This document shows, in pieces, positions 9,496 through 17,949 of a DNA stretch of 64,000 nt. The notes under the pieces are model-generated. The model saw only the letters and a program-made list of their open reading frames with translations. It made no database searches and was not told the DNA's origin. Numbering within the stretch: the first letter of the stretch is position 1; each line of letters begins with the position of its first letter. Both the position numbers and the translations under genes were made by a program. Source of the stretch: Actinomyces qiguomingii (GTDB lineage: Bacteria; Actinomycetota; Actinomycetes; Actinomycetales; Actinomycetaceae); contig NZ_CP025228.1 in NCBI RefSeq assembly GCF_004102025.1, positions 2,666,001 to 2,730,000 of the forward strand, in the 5' to 3' direction.

Positions 9496-12216
9496 TCAGC
9501 GGCGGTCACGGCGAGACAGACCGATGTAGCAGGCCAGGAAGCAGACCAGTCCGATCGCACACAGCAGGCCGAGGTCAGTGGCCCACTGTGAGGCGGTGTG
9601 CTCCCACAGGTCCTCGGCACGGTTGGGCAGGATGTCGTTCATCTGCACCGTGGAGGCGGCCATGGCGTAACCCCAACGGGCGGGGATGAACCAGGCGAGC
9701 TGCTCGAACACCGCCCGACCGGCGATGGGGATGACCCCGCCTGCCAGCACCAGCTGCGCCATGATCGTGACCACCAGAACCGGCATGACCTGCTCGGAGG
9801 ACGATACGAAGGCCGAGACTACCAGCCCCAGCAATCCGGAGACGAAGGCGACCACCCAGCAGCATGCGGCCAGTTCCAGGCCCGGCGACCCCAGTAGGAC
9901 GGCGTCGGTGGGGGCCTTGTTGAGCGCCAGTGCGATACCGACCATGGCGGCGGTCTGCACCGTGACGATCAGCGCCAGCACAAGCGCCTTGGCCACCAGG
10001 TAGGAGCCGGCCCGCAGCCCCACTGCCTTCTCCCGCAGATAGACGTCACGTTCACCGACGAGTTCACGGATGGTGGCGGCCATCCCGGAGAAGGCCGCGC
10101 CGGTGATGAGGATGACCAGCAGCTCAAGGGCCTGCATGGAGTAACGCACGCACGGCTCCTCTGGAGTCGGATCGGGCAGATCGGGGACGGCGAATCCATT
10201 GGTGCCGGATATGGCCTTGGTGAGAAGGCCGATGATCACCGGCAGGGCCAACATGAACAGCAGGTAGGAGGAGTCGGCGGCAATGATCCGCAGATGGCGG
10301 CGCACCAGGGTGGAGACCTGTCGCGCTGCGGTCTGCTGAGGGGACTGCCGCTCATCGGCGCTCGTCGTAGTGGTGATCTTCCGGCCATCGCCGCGCCGAG
10401 TGGAGGGCACGGTGGCCTCCAAGTGGGCGCGCAGCTCAGGCGCGTGGTTGCGGATCAGTGCATAGACATCGGCGAATCCTTCAATCGACACCGGATCGGG
10501 GAAACCTCCCCGGGGCGCATTAACCACCAACCGTCCGGCCCGCCCGAACTCAACCAGGCGCTGACTGAAGTACCCGATCACCTCACGGGGCGCCCCGAAG
10601 TACACGGGAGTACCGCCCGCGGCCAGGATCAGGACCTTGTCGGCCCGATCGATATGGTTCTCATTGTGGGTGACCACCACCACAGTACGGCCCGTGTCTC
10701 CGGGACGAGTGCCGTGCGCCAAGGACGCCAGCAGCTCCATGACATCCCGGTCCAGCTGTGGGTCCAGACCGGAGGTCGGCTCATCCAGGAACAACAGCGA
10801 GGGGCGGGTGAGCAACTCAATGGCCGTTGATACGCGCTTGCGCTGACCACCGGAGAGCTGCTTGACCTTCTTGTCCACATGTTCAGACAGGTCCAGGTCC
10901 TCCAGCACCTCGCCGATCCGGGCCCTTCGCTCGGCCTTGGACACATCCTTGGCGAAGCGCAGCTCCGCGGCGTACTCCAGGGTCTGACGCACGGTCAGCG
11001 CGGAATGAACCACGTCATTCTGGGGGACCACGCCGATCTTATTGCGCATCACCGGGTAGTGCTCATACACGTCCAGGCCGTCGAACAGGACCTGCCCCTG
11101 CTGGGCCTTCTGCTCACCGGTCAGCGCCTTGAGCAGGGTGGACTTCCCCGCGCCCGAGGGACCGACCACGGCCAGCAGCTCATTGCCGGGCAGGGAGAAG
11201 GAGATTCCGTCCAACAAGGTGAGCTTGCCGTCATTGACGGAGAAGGTCAGGTCGCGTCCAACCAGCTCGCCGGCGGCGGTGGCCACCTGCACCTCACAGG
11301 TGCCGTCCGGGCTGATGACCACGAAGGTCGACCCCATGCCGAAGGTGGTCGGCTCGGTCACCGTGTAACTCTGGACGCGCTGCTGCCCCACGAACACGCC
11401 ATTGGTGGAACGCAGATCGGTCACCACAATCCCCTGCGGGGTCAGGTCAACACGCGCATGATGACCCGACACCCGCGGATCATCCAGTCGCAGACTGGCG
11501 TCCGGGGCACGGCCGATGGTGCCGGATGAGGTGATGGTCACCTTGGCCACGGTTCTGCGTGGTCCGGTGGGAAAGCCACCGGTACCACCTGATGCGGCCG
11601 ATCCTGGGGGGCTGGGATGCCCGGGCGGTCCGGCAATGGTGGCTGCCGATGCGGCAGAGCCCGCAGAGGCCCCGTATCCGGTCGGCGCGGATGCGGCAGA
11701 GCCCGCGGAAGCCCCATATCCGGTCGGCGCGGATGCGGGCGCCCGATTGCCGACGGCGGGCGGTATCTGCGTCGGCGCGGGGGCCGGAGCAGATGCGGGC
11801 GGTATCTGCGTCGGGGCGGGGGTGGGTGTAGGGGCCGGAGCGGCCGGGGCCGCAGCGGCAGAAACGGCCCCCGGGTCCGCTTGCGGTTCCTGGGGCGAGC
11901 CGGGCAACTGCGTGGGGACGAAGTCGATGCCGGGCCCCGAGCTGTTGGCGAGGTACACGCGGGTTGGGCCTGTAACCAGGACGCGGCGAGCGTCCTGCCC
12001 GGCAACCAACATGCCGTTTGTACGCGAAATGCACTCGATCACCCAACCTTCGGGCGTAGGAGTGACGCGTAGGTGTTCGCCCGAGACCACATTGGATGTG
12101 GACACGACGACGTCGCAGGTGGGCCGTCTGCCAACTGTGAACGCAGCCGTGAAGATGCGCGGCTGTTCGTAGGCAGGGGCGTTGGTCAGACGCACGGCAA
12201 GGGCTGTTGCGGGCAC
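9496..12216 (-). CDS. FHA-domain ABC transporter, ATPase and permease fused (Rv1747-like)
   Basis: A 906-residue membrane transporter. Order: an N-terminal FHA domain (~1-110, with VGRRPTCDVVV), a Pro/Ala-rich linker with short repeats, a second FHA (~220-320, with GRAPDASLRLDDPRVSGHHAR), an ABC ATPase (~330-560) and an ABC-2 membrane domain (~650-906). The ATPase has Walker A GPSGAGKSTL, signature LSGGQRKRVS and Walker B FLDEPTSGLD. FHA domains bind phospho-Thr, so Ser/Thr-kinase control is expected, as known for M. tuberculosis Rv1747; the substrate is unknown. I chose the GTG at 12216 because GGAAGGA lies about 6 bases upstream. Confidence 0.92.
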   Translation of the reverse strand: MPATALAVRLTNAPAYEQPRIFTAAFTVGRRPTCDVVVSTSNVVSGEHLRVTPTPEGWVIECISRTNGMLVAGQDARRVLVTGPTRVYLANSSGPGIDFVPTQLPGSPQEPQADPGAVSAAAAPAAPAPTPTPAPTQIPPASAPAPAPTQIPPAVGNRAPASAPTGYGASAGSAASAPTGYGASAGSAASAATIAGPPGHPSPPGSAASGGTGGFPTGPRRTVAKVTITSSGTIGRAPDASLRLDDPRVSGHHARVDLTPQGIVVTDLRSTNGVFVGQQRVQSYTVTEPTTFGMGSTFVVISPDGTCEVQVATAAGELVGRDLTFSVNDGKLTLLDGISFSLPGNELLAVVGPSGAGKSTLLKALTGEQKAQQGQVLFDGLDVYEHYPVMRNKIGVVPQNDVVHSALTVRQTLEYAAELRFAKDVSKAERRARIGEVLEDLDLSEHVDKKVKQLSGGQRKRVSTAIELLTRPSLLFLDEPTSGLDPQLDRDVMELLASLAHGTRPGDTGRTVVVVTHNENHIDRADKVLILAAGGTPVYFGAPREVIGYFSQRLVEFGRAGRLVVNAPRGGFPDPVSIEGFADVYALIRNHAPELRAHLEATVPSTRRGDGRKITTTTSADERQSPQQTAARQVSTLVRRHLRIIAADSSYLLFMLALPVIIGLLTKAISGTNGFAVPDLPDPTPEEPCVRYSMQALELLVILITGAAFSGMAATIRELVGERDVYLREKAVGLRAGSYLVAKALVLALIVTVQTAAMVGIALALNKAPTDAVLLGSPGLELAACCWVVAFVSGLLGLVVSAFVSSSEQVMPVLVVTIMAQLVLAGGVIPIAGRAVFEQLAWFIPARWGYAMAASTVQMNDILPNRAEDLWEHTASQWATDLGLLCAIGLVCFLACYIGLSRRDRR
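11648..11731. repeat. Two tandem 42-bp units in the FHA-ABC linker
   Basis: Units 11648-11689 and 11690-11731 differ at only a few bases and encode 14-residue repeats of the type APTGYGASAGSAAS. They lie in the disordered linker between the two FHA domains. A second imperfect repeat (GGCGGTATCTGCGTCGG) flanks it near 11758 and 11799. In-frame 42-bp slippage would lengthen or shorten the linker without breaking the protein. Confidence 0.8.
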
Positions 12217-12352
12217 GGGTGTCCTTCCGGGGATTGGGGGCAAGGCCCATCGGCTTGGCCGAAACGATACCTGTGCCGGGCGCCGGTGAACAGCCGGCAC
12301 GTCGCTGCCGACTGGGAACTTGTGCCCATGGTGACGTACGCTGTTCCGGCAA

Positions 12353-12428
12353 GCCTCCGTAGCTCAATGGATAGAGCATCGGCCTTCTAATCCGCAGGTT
12401 CCCGGTTCGAGTCCGGGCGGGGGCACCA
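12353..12428 (+). tRNA. tRNA-Arg (anticodon TCT)
   Basis: The acceptor strands GCCTCCG and CGGGGGC pair with one G-U. The D-arm TAGCTCAATGGATAGAG, anticodon loop CTTCTAA and T-arm GGTTCGAGTCC are present, and CCA is encoded at 12426-12428. The anticodon stem has mismatches at its ends, so the isoacceptor call is slightly less certain than the tRNA itself. Confidence 0.9.
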
Positions 12429-13022
12429 ACTACAAGTCCACGTGTGACATGGTGGGCGGAGCCTGTTCCATTCTCAGTATCGGTCTCCGCAGCTGTTGGC
12501 GTGCGGAGACGGGATGTGTCTGAGATTGCCGCCAACGCCGTCGGCCGGCCCGCCAGGGCGCTTTCCCGAGCCGCTAACAGGATGCCCGCCTGCTCAGGAG
12601 CGAAATCTGGACCGCCGAGCCGCAGATGGACCACCTGGCTGCCGATGGACCGCCTGAAACGCACTCTCAGACGGTCCAACCGCAGGAACGCGGTCCAAGT
12701 ACACCACAGGTGTCCGGCTCCCCCCACCTGACGACACAGGAGTAGAGGGGGCAGCCAAGGTCGTCCACCGTAGTCGTATCCGATGCCTGATAGAACCAGG
12801 CGATAACAGATGCTGCCTACTGCGACTTTCCGCAACCGAACGTTGGTCGACGATTCGGCTGGGCCACCATTCACCCGGGCGACCCGCGGAGTCGCGGTGG
12901 CGGGTGCCACTCCGGCTTCGCAACACGCATCTTGCCTGGTCACCCTCGTCGAGTGCTCTGGGACAGGCCAGCGACACCGGTGAACCGCGTCCATGGTTCA
13001 CCGCGGGTGCACCACCCGGAAG
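12429..13022. other. 594-bp region without a convincing gene
   Basis: Short frames exist on both strands, but none has a good ribosome-binding site or recognisable product. A long leftward frame crossing tRNA-Arg contains the tRNA-antisense peptide that is often mis-annotated (PARTRTGNLRIRRP). I treat this as intergenic or decayed sequence. Confidence 0.5.
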
Positions 13023-13307
13023 CTACTCGTCTCCGTAGGCCTCCGCCTGGGTTATGGCGTCATTCAACTGGCGCTGTAGTTCCTTCAAGCGCCGCAGGTG
13101 TACAAGCCACCCGCCCACGAGACCGGCGGCCAGGATGAGGACCACCGCCAGCAGTGCCACCGTCATAACGCCAGAGCGGCTCAGCACCACCGACACCAGG
13201 GCCCAGATCACGACCAGCGCCCGCCATAGCTTGTCAGCACCCCGCTCGCGCTCGACTTGATAGGTCAGCTTGTCCAACATCTCCGCACTGACGTCCTGCG
13301 CTGTCAT
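13023..13307 (-). CDS. Small two-helix membrane protein, unknown function
   Basis: A 94-residue protein starting MTAQDVSAEML. Residues ~30-75 form two closely spaced membrane helices (LVVIWALVSVVLSRSG and VMTVALLAVVLILAAGLVGGW). A charged, probably helical tail follows (HLRRLKELQRQLNDA). It is divergent from orn, with only 60 bp between their starts, so the two promoters must be interleaved. Three further codons upstream also begin with Met. I do not recognise the family. Confidence 0.7.
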   Translation of the reverse strand: MTAQDVSAEMLDKLTYQVERERGADKLWRALVVIWALVSVVLSRSGVMTVALLAVVLILAAGLVGGWLVHLRRLKELQRQLNDAITQAEAYGDE

Positions 13308-13367
13308 GGGCCACAAGGTACATCAGTGCCCGAGCCATCATTCGAACCGGGTCTACACTCGGCGACC

Positions 13368-14000
13368 GTGAGTCGACAGATAACTACCGCCGATCCCCTG
13401 GTTTGGATCGACTGCGAGATGACGGGCCTGAACCTTCAGGCGGACGCGCTGATCGAGGTGGCAGTGATCGTCACCGACTACGAGCTCAAGCCGCTGGGCA
13501 AGGGCATCGACGTGCTGATCAAGCCCCCGGCGGCCGCCTTGGAGCAGATGGGCGACTACGTGCGCGAGATGCACACCGGCTCCGGCCTGCTGGAGGAGTT
13601 GAAGGACGGCCTGACGCTTCAGGAGGCTGGCCGTACCGTCCTGGATTATGTGAAGTCCCTGGTGCCGGAGGCGGGCACCGCGCAGCTGGCCGGCAACTCC
13701 GTCGGCACCGACAAGGCCTTCCTGGTCCGCGACATGCCCGAGCTCATCGACTACCTGCACTACCGGATCGTGGATGTCTCATCCCTCAAGGAGCTGGCCA
13801 AGCGCTGGTTCCCGCGCACCTTCTTCCACGCCCCGGAGAAGCGCGGCGGTCACCGCGCGTTGGCAGACATCCTGGAGTCGATAGACGAGCTGCGCTACTA
13901 CCGCGAGGTGCTGTTCCCCGCGGGCGAGGGCCCGTCGAGCGAGGAGTGCCAGGCCGTCGCCGACCGAGTCATCGCGCACCCGACAGCTGAGCTGCTCTGA
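13368..14000 (+). CDS. orn: Oligoribonuclease Orn
   Basis: DEDDh 3'-5' exoribonuclease that degrades 2-5-nt RNAs (nanoRNA, pGpG) to mononucleotides in the cytoplasm. The 210-residue protein has exonuclease motif I WIDCEMTGL (Asp, Glu), motif II GNSVGTDKAFL, and motif III with GGHRALADI (the DEDDh His and final Asp). Length and motifs match Orn throughout. I chose the GTG at 13368 (VSRQITTADPLVWIDCE); the frame is open upstream, but that sequence overlaps the divergent gene. Confidence 0.97.
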   Translation: MSRQITTADPLVWIDCEMTGLNLQADALIEVAVIVTDYELKPLGKGIDVLIKPPAAALEQMGDYVREMHTGSGLLEELKDGLTLQEAGRTVLDYVKSLVPEAGTAQLAGNSVGTDKAFLVRDMPELIDYLHYRIVDVSSLKELAKRWFPRTFFHAPEKRGGHRALADILESIDELRYYREVLFPAGEGPSSEECQAVADRVIAHPTAELL

Positions 14001-14215
14001 CGACGTCGTCTCCGCCGCCCGCCCCGGAGTCGCCTCCCCGGCCGACGGCGTCGTCCGGGCGCGCAGGCGCCGGCACCGCGGCGGTTGCACCCGGGCCGGG
14101 TCGGCACGCACTCTCGCTCCCCTGCCGCGAGGGTGACGCAGTACACGGAGTCCGGATTGGTGCCAGCACGGGCTAGCCGATAAAGTACCGACTCGGTGCG
14201 ACGCTGTCGCCCGAT
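14001..14215. other. Spacer between orn and tRNA-His
   Basis: This 215-bp stretch holds no gene that I can support. It should contain the orn terminator and the tRNA-His promoter, but I see no clear hairpin with a T run. Confidence 0.4.
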
Positions 14216-14292
14216 GGTGGCTGTAGCTCAGTCGGTAGAGCGCCTGGTTGTGGTCCAGGAGGTCGCGGGTTCAAGCCCCGTCAGCCACCCCA
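14216..14292 (+). tRNA. tRNA-His (GTG), phage integration target
   Basis: Acceptor strands GTGGCTG (14217-14223) and CAGCCAC (14282-14288) pair fully. The extra G at 14216 opposite C73 is the tRNA-His identity pair, and CCA is encoded at 14290-14292. The anticodon loop contains GTG. The 3' part from 14269 is repeated at 49905 inside the phage array, so the prophage rebuilds the tRNA 3' end on integration. Confidence 0.97.
14269..14292 (+). other. attL core (tRNA-His 3' end)
   Basis: Sequence GTTCAAGCCCCGTCAGCC... is shared between the tRNA gene and the inter-prophage junction at 49905. The left limit is clear because the bases before it differ (CGCGG in the tRNA, GGTGC at the junction). The right limit cannot be set because no host-side attR or phage-free site is in the window. 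Confidence 0.85.
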
Positions 14293-14351
14293 TCACGAAA
14301 CGCCGCTATTGCAACGAATAGTGGCGGTCGGTACGTAAGGCGCTGGCGTGC

Positions 14352-14372
14352 GGTGTCCGAACGGTGTCCGAA
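14352..14372 (+). other. Integrase arm-type sites, right arm (copy 1)
   Basis: Two direct copies of GGTGTCCGAA at 14352-14361 and 14363-14372, an 11-bp period (one helical turn), about 60 bp right of the att core and just before the integrase gene. The same 10-mer forms the palindrome left of the core at 49779-49798. The placement is that of arm sites bound by a tyrosine integrase N-terminal domain. Confidence 0.6.
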
Positions 14373-14422
14373 AGTCCCGTCGTCCGGGGCCTTTAGGGCA
14401 CCCTCATGGCACAGGAGCCACC

Positions 14423-15808
14423 ATGCCCGCCTCCCCCGCGCCGACGGCACTCGCCCCGCGCCGCCGCCGGCCCGTAGTGTCCGCCCGCCGCCGCGCCGAC
14501 GGCACCACCCGCTACTCGGTTCGCTTCCCCCTCATCCCCGGGGACCCCTCCTCCAAGCACCAGGAGTCCTTCCCCACCCGTGCTGCTGCCGAGTCCTTCT
14601 GCGACCTCGTCTCCGCACTGGGCGGCCCCGCCGCGCTCGCGGCCCTGGACGCGGCCGATGCCGAGCGTGAGGTGCCTACTTTGCGCGTCTGGTTCTCCGC
14701 CTATTTGGAGCGTGTGGGCACGTATGCGACGCCGGGCACGGTGGCCGGCTACCGCAGCCAGTACCGCCGGTACCTGGATGGGCCCCTTGGGTCGCTGCTG
14801 CTGACCCAGATCACCCGGCAGGTGGTGGTCGCCTGGGTCGGGGCTATGCGCGCCACGCAGGCACGCCCCCGCACCCAGGGCGCGGCGTCCCGGCCGCTGT
14901 CGTCCAAGACGATCCGGGAGGCTCAGCGCCTGCTGTCCCAGTGCTTGAAGACTGCCGTGGAGGAGGGCCTGATCCAGGCCAACCCCGCCCAGGGCGTGCG
15001 GGTGCCGTCCGACGATGTCAAGGGTGCCTCCACCACCTTCCTGACCCGTGATGAGCTCGGCCTGCTCATCGACGCCGTGGACCCCTACTGGCGGCCCCTG
15101 GTGTCTTTCCTCGCCGGCACCGGTACCCGCTTCGGCGAGGCTACCGCCCTGCAGGTCGCAGATCTCGACCTGACCGCCGCCCCGCCCACCGCCCGCATCT
15201 GCCGGGCCTGGAAGAAGGGCGACAAGGGCGTCTACCTGGGAGGCACCAAGGGCGCCACCACCCGCACCATTGCACTGCCCCGCCCGCTCGCCCGCCAGCT
15301 GGGCGACATGACCGCCGGCCGCCCCGCCGAAGCCCTCGTGTTCACCAGCCGCAACGGCGCCCGCATCCAGTCCCAGCACTTCTCCACACGCGTGTGGAGG
15401 CCCGCCCTCGCCCGCGCCCGGGAAGCGGGCCTGACCAAGACTCCCAGGGTCCACGACCTGCGCCACACCCACGCCAGCCTCCTGCTCGGCGCCGGCGTCC
15501 CCATAATCGCCGTCCAACGCCGCCTCGGCCACAAGTCCATCACCACCACCGTAGACACCTACGGCCACCTCACACCCGACGCCTACGCCGCCGCCACCGA
15601 CGCCGCCGAGGCCATCGTCAACATCACCTCCCCCACCTACGCCACCCCGCCCGAGCCCGCCCCCGCACAGCCCGAGGCGGGCCTGGACGCGGCCGCCCTC
15701 GCCGCTCAAATGGCCGCCCTGCAAGCCCAGCTGACCACCCTCACCGACGCGCTCGCGGGAGATGAGATCACGGTGGTGGAGGCCCCCGCGGGGATCACAG
15801 CGGCCTGA
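14423..15808 (+). CDS. int: Tyrosine site-specific integrase
   Basis: Phage integrase that recombines attP with the tRNA-His attB. The 461-residue protein has an N-terminal arm-binding/AP2-like region (RADGTTRYSVRFPLIP), a SAM-like core-binding domain (~85-190) and a C-terminal catalytic domain. Catalytic residues are visible: Arg in AGTGTRFGEA, His-x-x-Arg in HDLRHTHAS, His in LGHKSI, and nucleophile Tyr in VDTYGHL. The extra Pro/Ala-rich C-terminus is Actinomyces-like. The start is the ATG at 14423 with AGGAG upstream; the frame is open 25 codons further. It is oriented away from attL. Confidence 0.95.
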   Translation: MPASPAPTALAPRRRRPVVSARRRADGTTRYSVRFPLIPGDPSSKHQESFPTRAAAESFCDLVSALGGPAALAALDAADAEREVPTLRVWFSAYLERVGTYATPGTVAGYRSQYRRYLDGPLGSLLLTQITRQVVVAWVGAMRATQARPRTQGAASRPLSSKTIREAQRLLSQCLKTAVEEGLIQANPAQGVRVPSDDVKGASTTFLTRDELGLLIDAVDPYWRPLVSFLAGTGTRFGEATALQVADLDLTAAPPTARICRAWKKGDKGVYLGGTKGATTRTIALPRPLARQLGDMTAGRPAEALVFTSRNGARIQSQHFSTRVWRPALARAREAGLTKTPRVHDLRHTHASLLLGAGVPIIAVQRRLGHKSITTTVDTYGHLTPDAYAAATDAAEAIVNITSPTYATPPEPAPAQPEAGLDAAALAAQMAALQAQLTTLTDALAGDEITVVEAPAGITAA

Positions 15809-16004
15809 CCGCGTAGTTCAAACTGACGTCAAGCGACGAAGGAGGCCGTTAGTATGCGGTCACTCAACCGTGAACACTCACGGAGCCCGTGCACTCCCCC
15901 GAGGTCTCCTTATGGCTCCCGCATCGTCGCCGCCCCAGTCGTCCGCAGAGGAACAGCCGGTTCTAGACACTGATGATGTCGGTGGGGTCTGGGAGGATCG
16001 GAGC

Positions 16005-16928
16005 ATGGTCAAGAAGACGTACAAGGAACAGGTCGTCTTCGCCTTCCACGGGGAAGCTGTTGACGACGGCACGATGACAGCCGGCGACTACGGGCGCGCA
16101 CTCATGGGGTACTCGCAGATGGTGCAGGCGGTTGTCCAGGAGGCTGCCCCAAAGGCTGAGAACATCGACTTGCGGGTGACCGCGACCGAACACGGTTCAT
16201 TTGCCACCGAGCTTGTTTTGACGATGGACCTCACCTGGGTTGAGGCTGTGAAGCAGTGGTTCCTAAGTGAGGATGTCGCCGCGCTTGGTGCCGCGGTAGG
16301 AATTACCGGGGTAACCTTCGGTTCCCTGATCAAGAAGCCTCTTGCTGTATTGAAGAAGCTACGGGGACGCAAGATCGTAGAACGCCAGGATGTCGGCAAG
16401 GGCATGCAGACCGCAACGCTGGATGACGGTGAACAAATCACGGAGCCGGGCATCGTCTTAAACATCTCGTCCTCGAACGTCTTCATCAACGGCGCGCGTG
16501 ACTTCACACGCCCGACTACTCGGCCGGGAGTCACCTCCGTGACTGTAGGCGCAGATGACCCGGAGGAGGTTACTGCGGCGGACCGTGCCTTCTTCGAGCC
16601 TCTCCCGGAGTTTGAAAGTGAGACCATGGAGGTGAAGCAGATGCGCTTGAAGGTGCTCAGGTTGTCGTTCGATGATGGGCCATGGCGCTTCGAAACCACC
16701 GATTCCGTCAGCGGGCTTCCTGCAGAATTCACCGCAATGGTCGAAGATGATGACTTCCTCGGCGACGTGGCATCACATGCCACCTCCTTCCAGGCCGATG
16801 ACGAGATTGACGCGGTCGTAGAGATCGTCTATCCGCCCAAGCATAAAAGGGCTCGCCGCCGCTATCGGATTCTGCGAGTAATTGATGTGCACCACCCGCA
16901 CGAGCCGCCGACCCTATTCGACCAGTGA
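16005..16928 (+). CDS. Moron protein of unknown function with central hydrophobic segment
   Basis: A 307-residue protein whose function I do not know. The N-terminal part (KTYKEQVVFAFHGEAVDDGTM...) and the pattern ATEHGSFATELVL recall a family of mobile-element proteins of unknown function. Residues ~90-125 form one Gly/Ala-rich hydrophobic stretch (ALGAAVGITGVTFGSLIKK) followed by KKLRGRKI, so it may touch the membrane. The C-terminal half is beta-rich. Codon use is less GC-biased than in neighbours, a sign of separate acquisition. It sits between int and the leftward immunity block, a typical lysogenic-conversion position. An ATG at 15912 is an alternative start. Confidence 0.75.
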   Translation: MVKKTYKEQVVFAFHGEAVDDGTMTAGDYGRALMGYSQMVQAVVQEAAPKAENIDLRVTATEHGSFATELVLTMDLTWVEAVKQWFLSEDVAALGAAVGITGVTFGSLIKKPLAVLKKLRGRKIVERQDVGKGMQTATLDDGEQITEPGIVLNISSSNVFINGARDFTRPTTRPGVTSVTVGADDPEEVTAADRAFFEPLPEFESETMEVKQMRLKVLRLSFDDGPWRFETTDSVSGLPAEFTAMVEDDDFLGDVASHATSFQADDEIDAVVEIVYPPKHKRARRRYRILRVIDVHHPHEPPTLFDQ

Positions 16929-16939
16929 ATAAAGCGGCG

Positions 16940-16978
16940 GATCGCCGTCACTTCCCAAATCGGGAAGGGGCGGCGATC
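16940..16978. terminator. Long hairpin between convergent genes
   Basis: Outer arms GATCGCCG (16940-16947) and CGGCGATC (16971-16978) and inner arms CTTCCC/GGGAAG around an AAATC loop. It lies between the rightward moron and the leftward ImmA gene and could terminate both. There is no strong T run. Confidence 0.65.
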
Positions 16979-17044
16979 TATGTGTGCAGTGGTGTCCTTA
17001 TCTTTGCGCTGCGTCCGGCGCTCCCGTGTGGTTTTGGCAGCTCT

Positions 17045-17425
17045 CTAGGCAACGATCTTGTGACGGCGCAGTGTCTCGCGGTAGGCGACCACGACCCATC
17101 TGGGCACGTCGAGCTCGACGGCCAGAGCCCCCGGGTGCGGACCCACCAGGGCCTCGGCATCTCGGTAGGCGCCGGAGGTGATAAGACGGCAGGCCACCTG
17201 GCGGTCTATGCGGGCCTCCACGGGGCGGGTCTGGTGGCCGTCATCCCCACGGGAGGCATGGGCCAGCTCGTGCATGAGGGTGGGCACGGTTGCGCACTCG
17301 TCCATGCCCTTGCGCAGGTAGATGGTCCGTGACGGGAGATGGTAGGCGCCGCGCCACCCCTCCGGCATGTTCAGCCACCGCACGAACACCTGCTGCTTGT
17401 CAGCGGCGGCGAGCAGGGTGTCCAT
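17045..17425 (-). CDS. ImmA/IrrE-family metallopeptidase
   Basis: A 126-residue predicted zinc peptidase. HELAH supplies the HExxH zinc site, and the Glu in PVEARIDRQVA about 18 residues later is the third ligand, as in ImmA of ICEBs1 and IrrE. Known members cleave XRE-type repressors to trigger induction. Here it is in the same leftward block as the XRE repressor at 18662-19093, which is a plausible substrate (inference). The start is the ATG at 17425 (MDTLLAAADK); a GTG four codons upstream is possible. Confidence 0.8.
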   Translation of the reverse strand: MDTLLAAADKQQVFVRWLNMPEGWRGAYHLPSRTIYLRKGMDECATVPTLMHELAHASRGDDGHQTRPVEARIDRQVACRLITSGAYRDAEALVGPHPGALAVELDVPRWVVVAYRETLRRHKIVA

Positions 17426-17479
17426 CGTTGGTCTCACGAGCGGGGATGCTAGCCGCGACCTCGGACACGAATATCGTCC

Positions 17480-17507
17480 ACGCTTGTAGTACCTCGGTTA
17501 CAAGCGT
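17480..17507. promoter_or_regulatory. Inverted repeat upstream of the ImmA gene
   Basis: Arms ACGCTTGTA and TACAAGCGT (9 bp, perfect) are separated by 10 bp. It lies in the 107-bp gap between the PIN-like toxin stop and the ImmA start. No T run follows on the minus strand, so an operator for the ImmA promoter is as likely as a terminator for the toxin-antitoxin operon. Confidence 0.45.
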
Positions 17508-17532
17508 CGGCGCGGCGCTCGCGGCTACTGGG

Positions 17533-17949
17533 TCAGAGAGGCTCGATGTCTGGTGGGGTGCCGGGCAGGTCGGGTAGGTGGTATGCGGTGGGCTTGTTGG
17601 CCCAGTGGTCGAGGACGTAGGGCATCCCTGCGAGGATTGTGGCCGATTGCCTGGCGATGGCGTCTGCGCCTCTGGTGGTGGGCATGTTGAAGCCGATCCA
17701 GTGCAGGTTGTTGGCGGCGAGGGCGTCGCGTTCGTCCTGGTTCTCCAGTTGGCGGCCGTCCATGGTGATGATGGCGTCAAAGCCTCTCAGGGCGAGGTCG
17801 TGGAAGAGCTGGATGTCTTTGACCCCGCCGGTGAGGCCCTCATCCTTCGGCGTGCGGAAGCGGTGTACGCGGTAGACGCTCGCGAGGGTCTTGTGAACGC
17901 CGTCGGCGATGTTCTCGTCTATGTAGAACCAGAGTTCTGCTGGTCTCAC
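17533..17949 (-). CDS. PIN-like (DUF5615/Mut7-C type) putative toxin
   Basis: A 138-residue protein with acidic N-terminal motif FYIDENIADGV, a second acidic motif in GFDAIITMDGRQLENQD and a middle stretch KDEGLTGGVKDIQLFHDL. This pattern fits PIN-like nucleases of the DUF5615/Mut7-C type, which pair with DUF433 antitoxins. The partner upstream carries a DUF433 domain, and the two overlap by 4 bp (17946-17949). RNase activity is inferred from the family. In a prophage it could stabilise the lysogen or act against other phages. Confidence 0.75.
   Translation of the reverse strand: MRPAELWFYIDENIADGVHKTLASVYRVHRFRTPKDEGLTGGVKDIQLFHDLALRGFDAIITMDGRQLENQDERDALAANNLHWIGFNMPTTRGADAIARQSATILAGMPYVLDHWANKPTAYHLPDLPGTPPDIEPL

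Noticed and set aside
12444..12731. 95-codon rightward frame after tRNA-Arg
   Set aside because: No ribosome-binding site, Arg/Ser/Pro-rich composition and no recognisable domain.
11480..12994. 504-codon leftward open frame crossing tRNA-Arg
   Set aside because: It contains the antisense translation of the tRNA (PARTRTGNLRIRRP), a well-known false protein, and otherwise shadows the FHA-ABC gene.
14393..15724. 443-codon leftward frame antisense to the integrase (and its copy at 50029-51360)
   Set aside because: Gly/Ala/Val-rich shadow in codon register with a clear integrase on the other strand; no ribosome-binding site.
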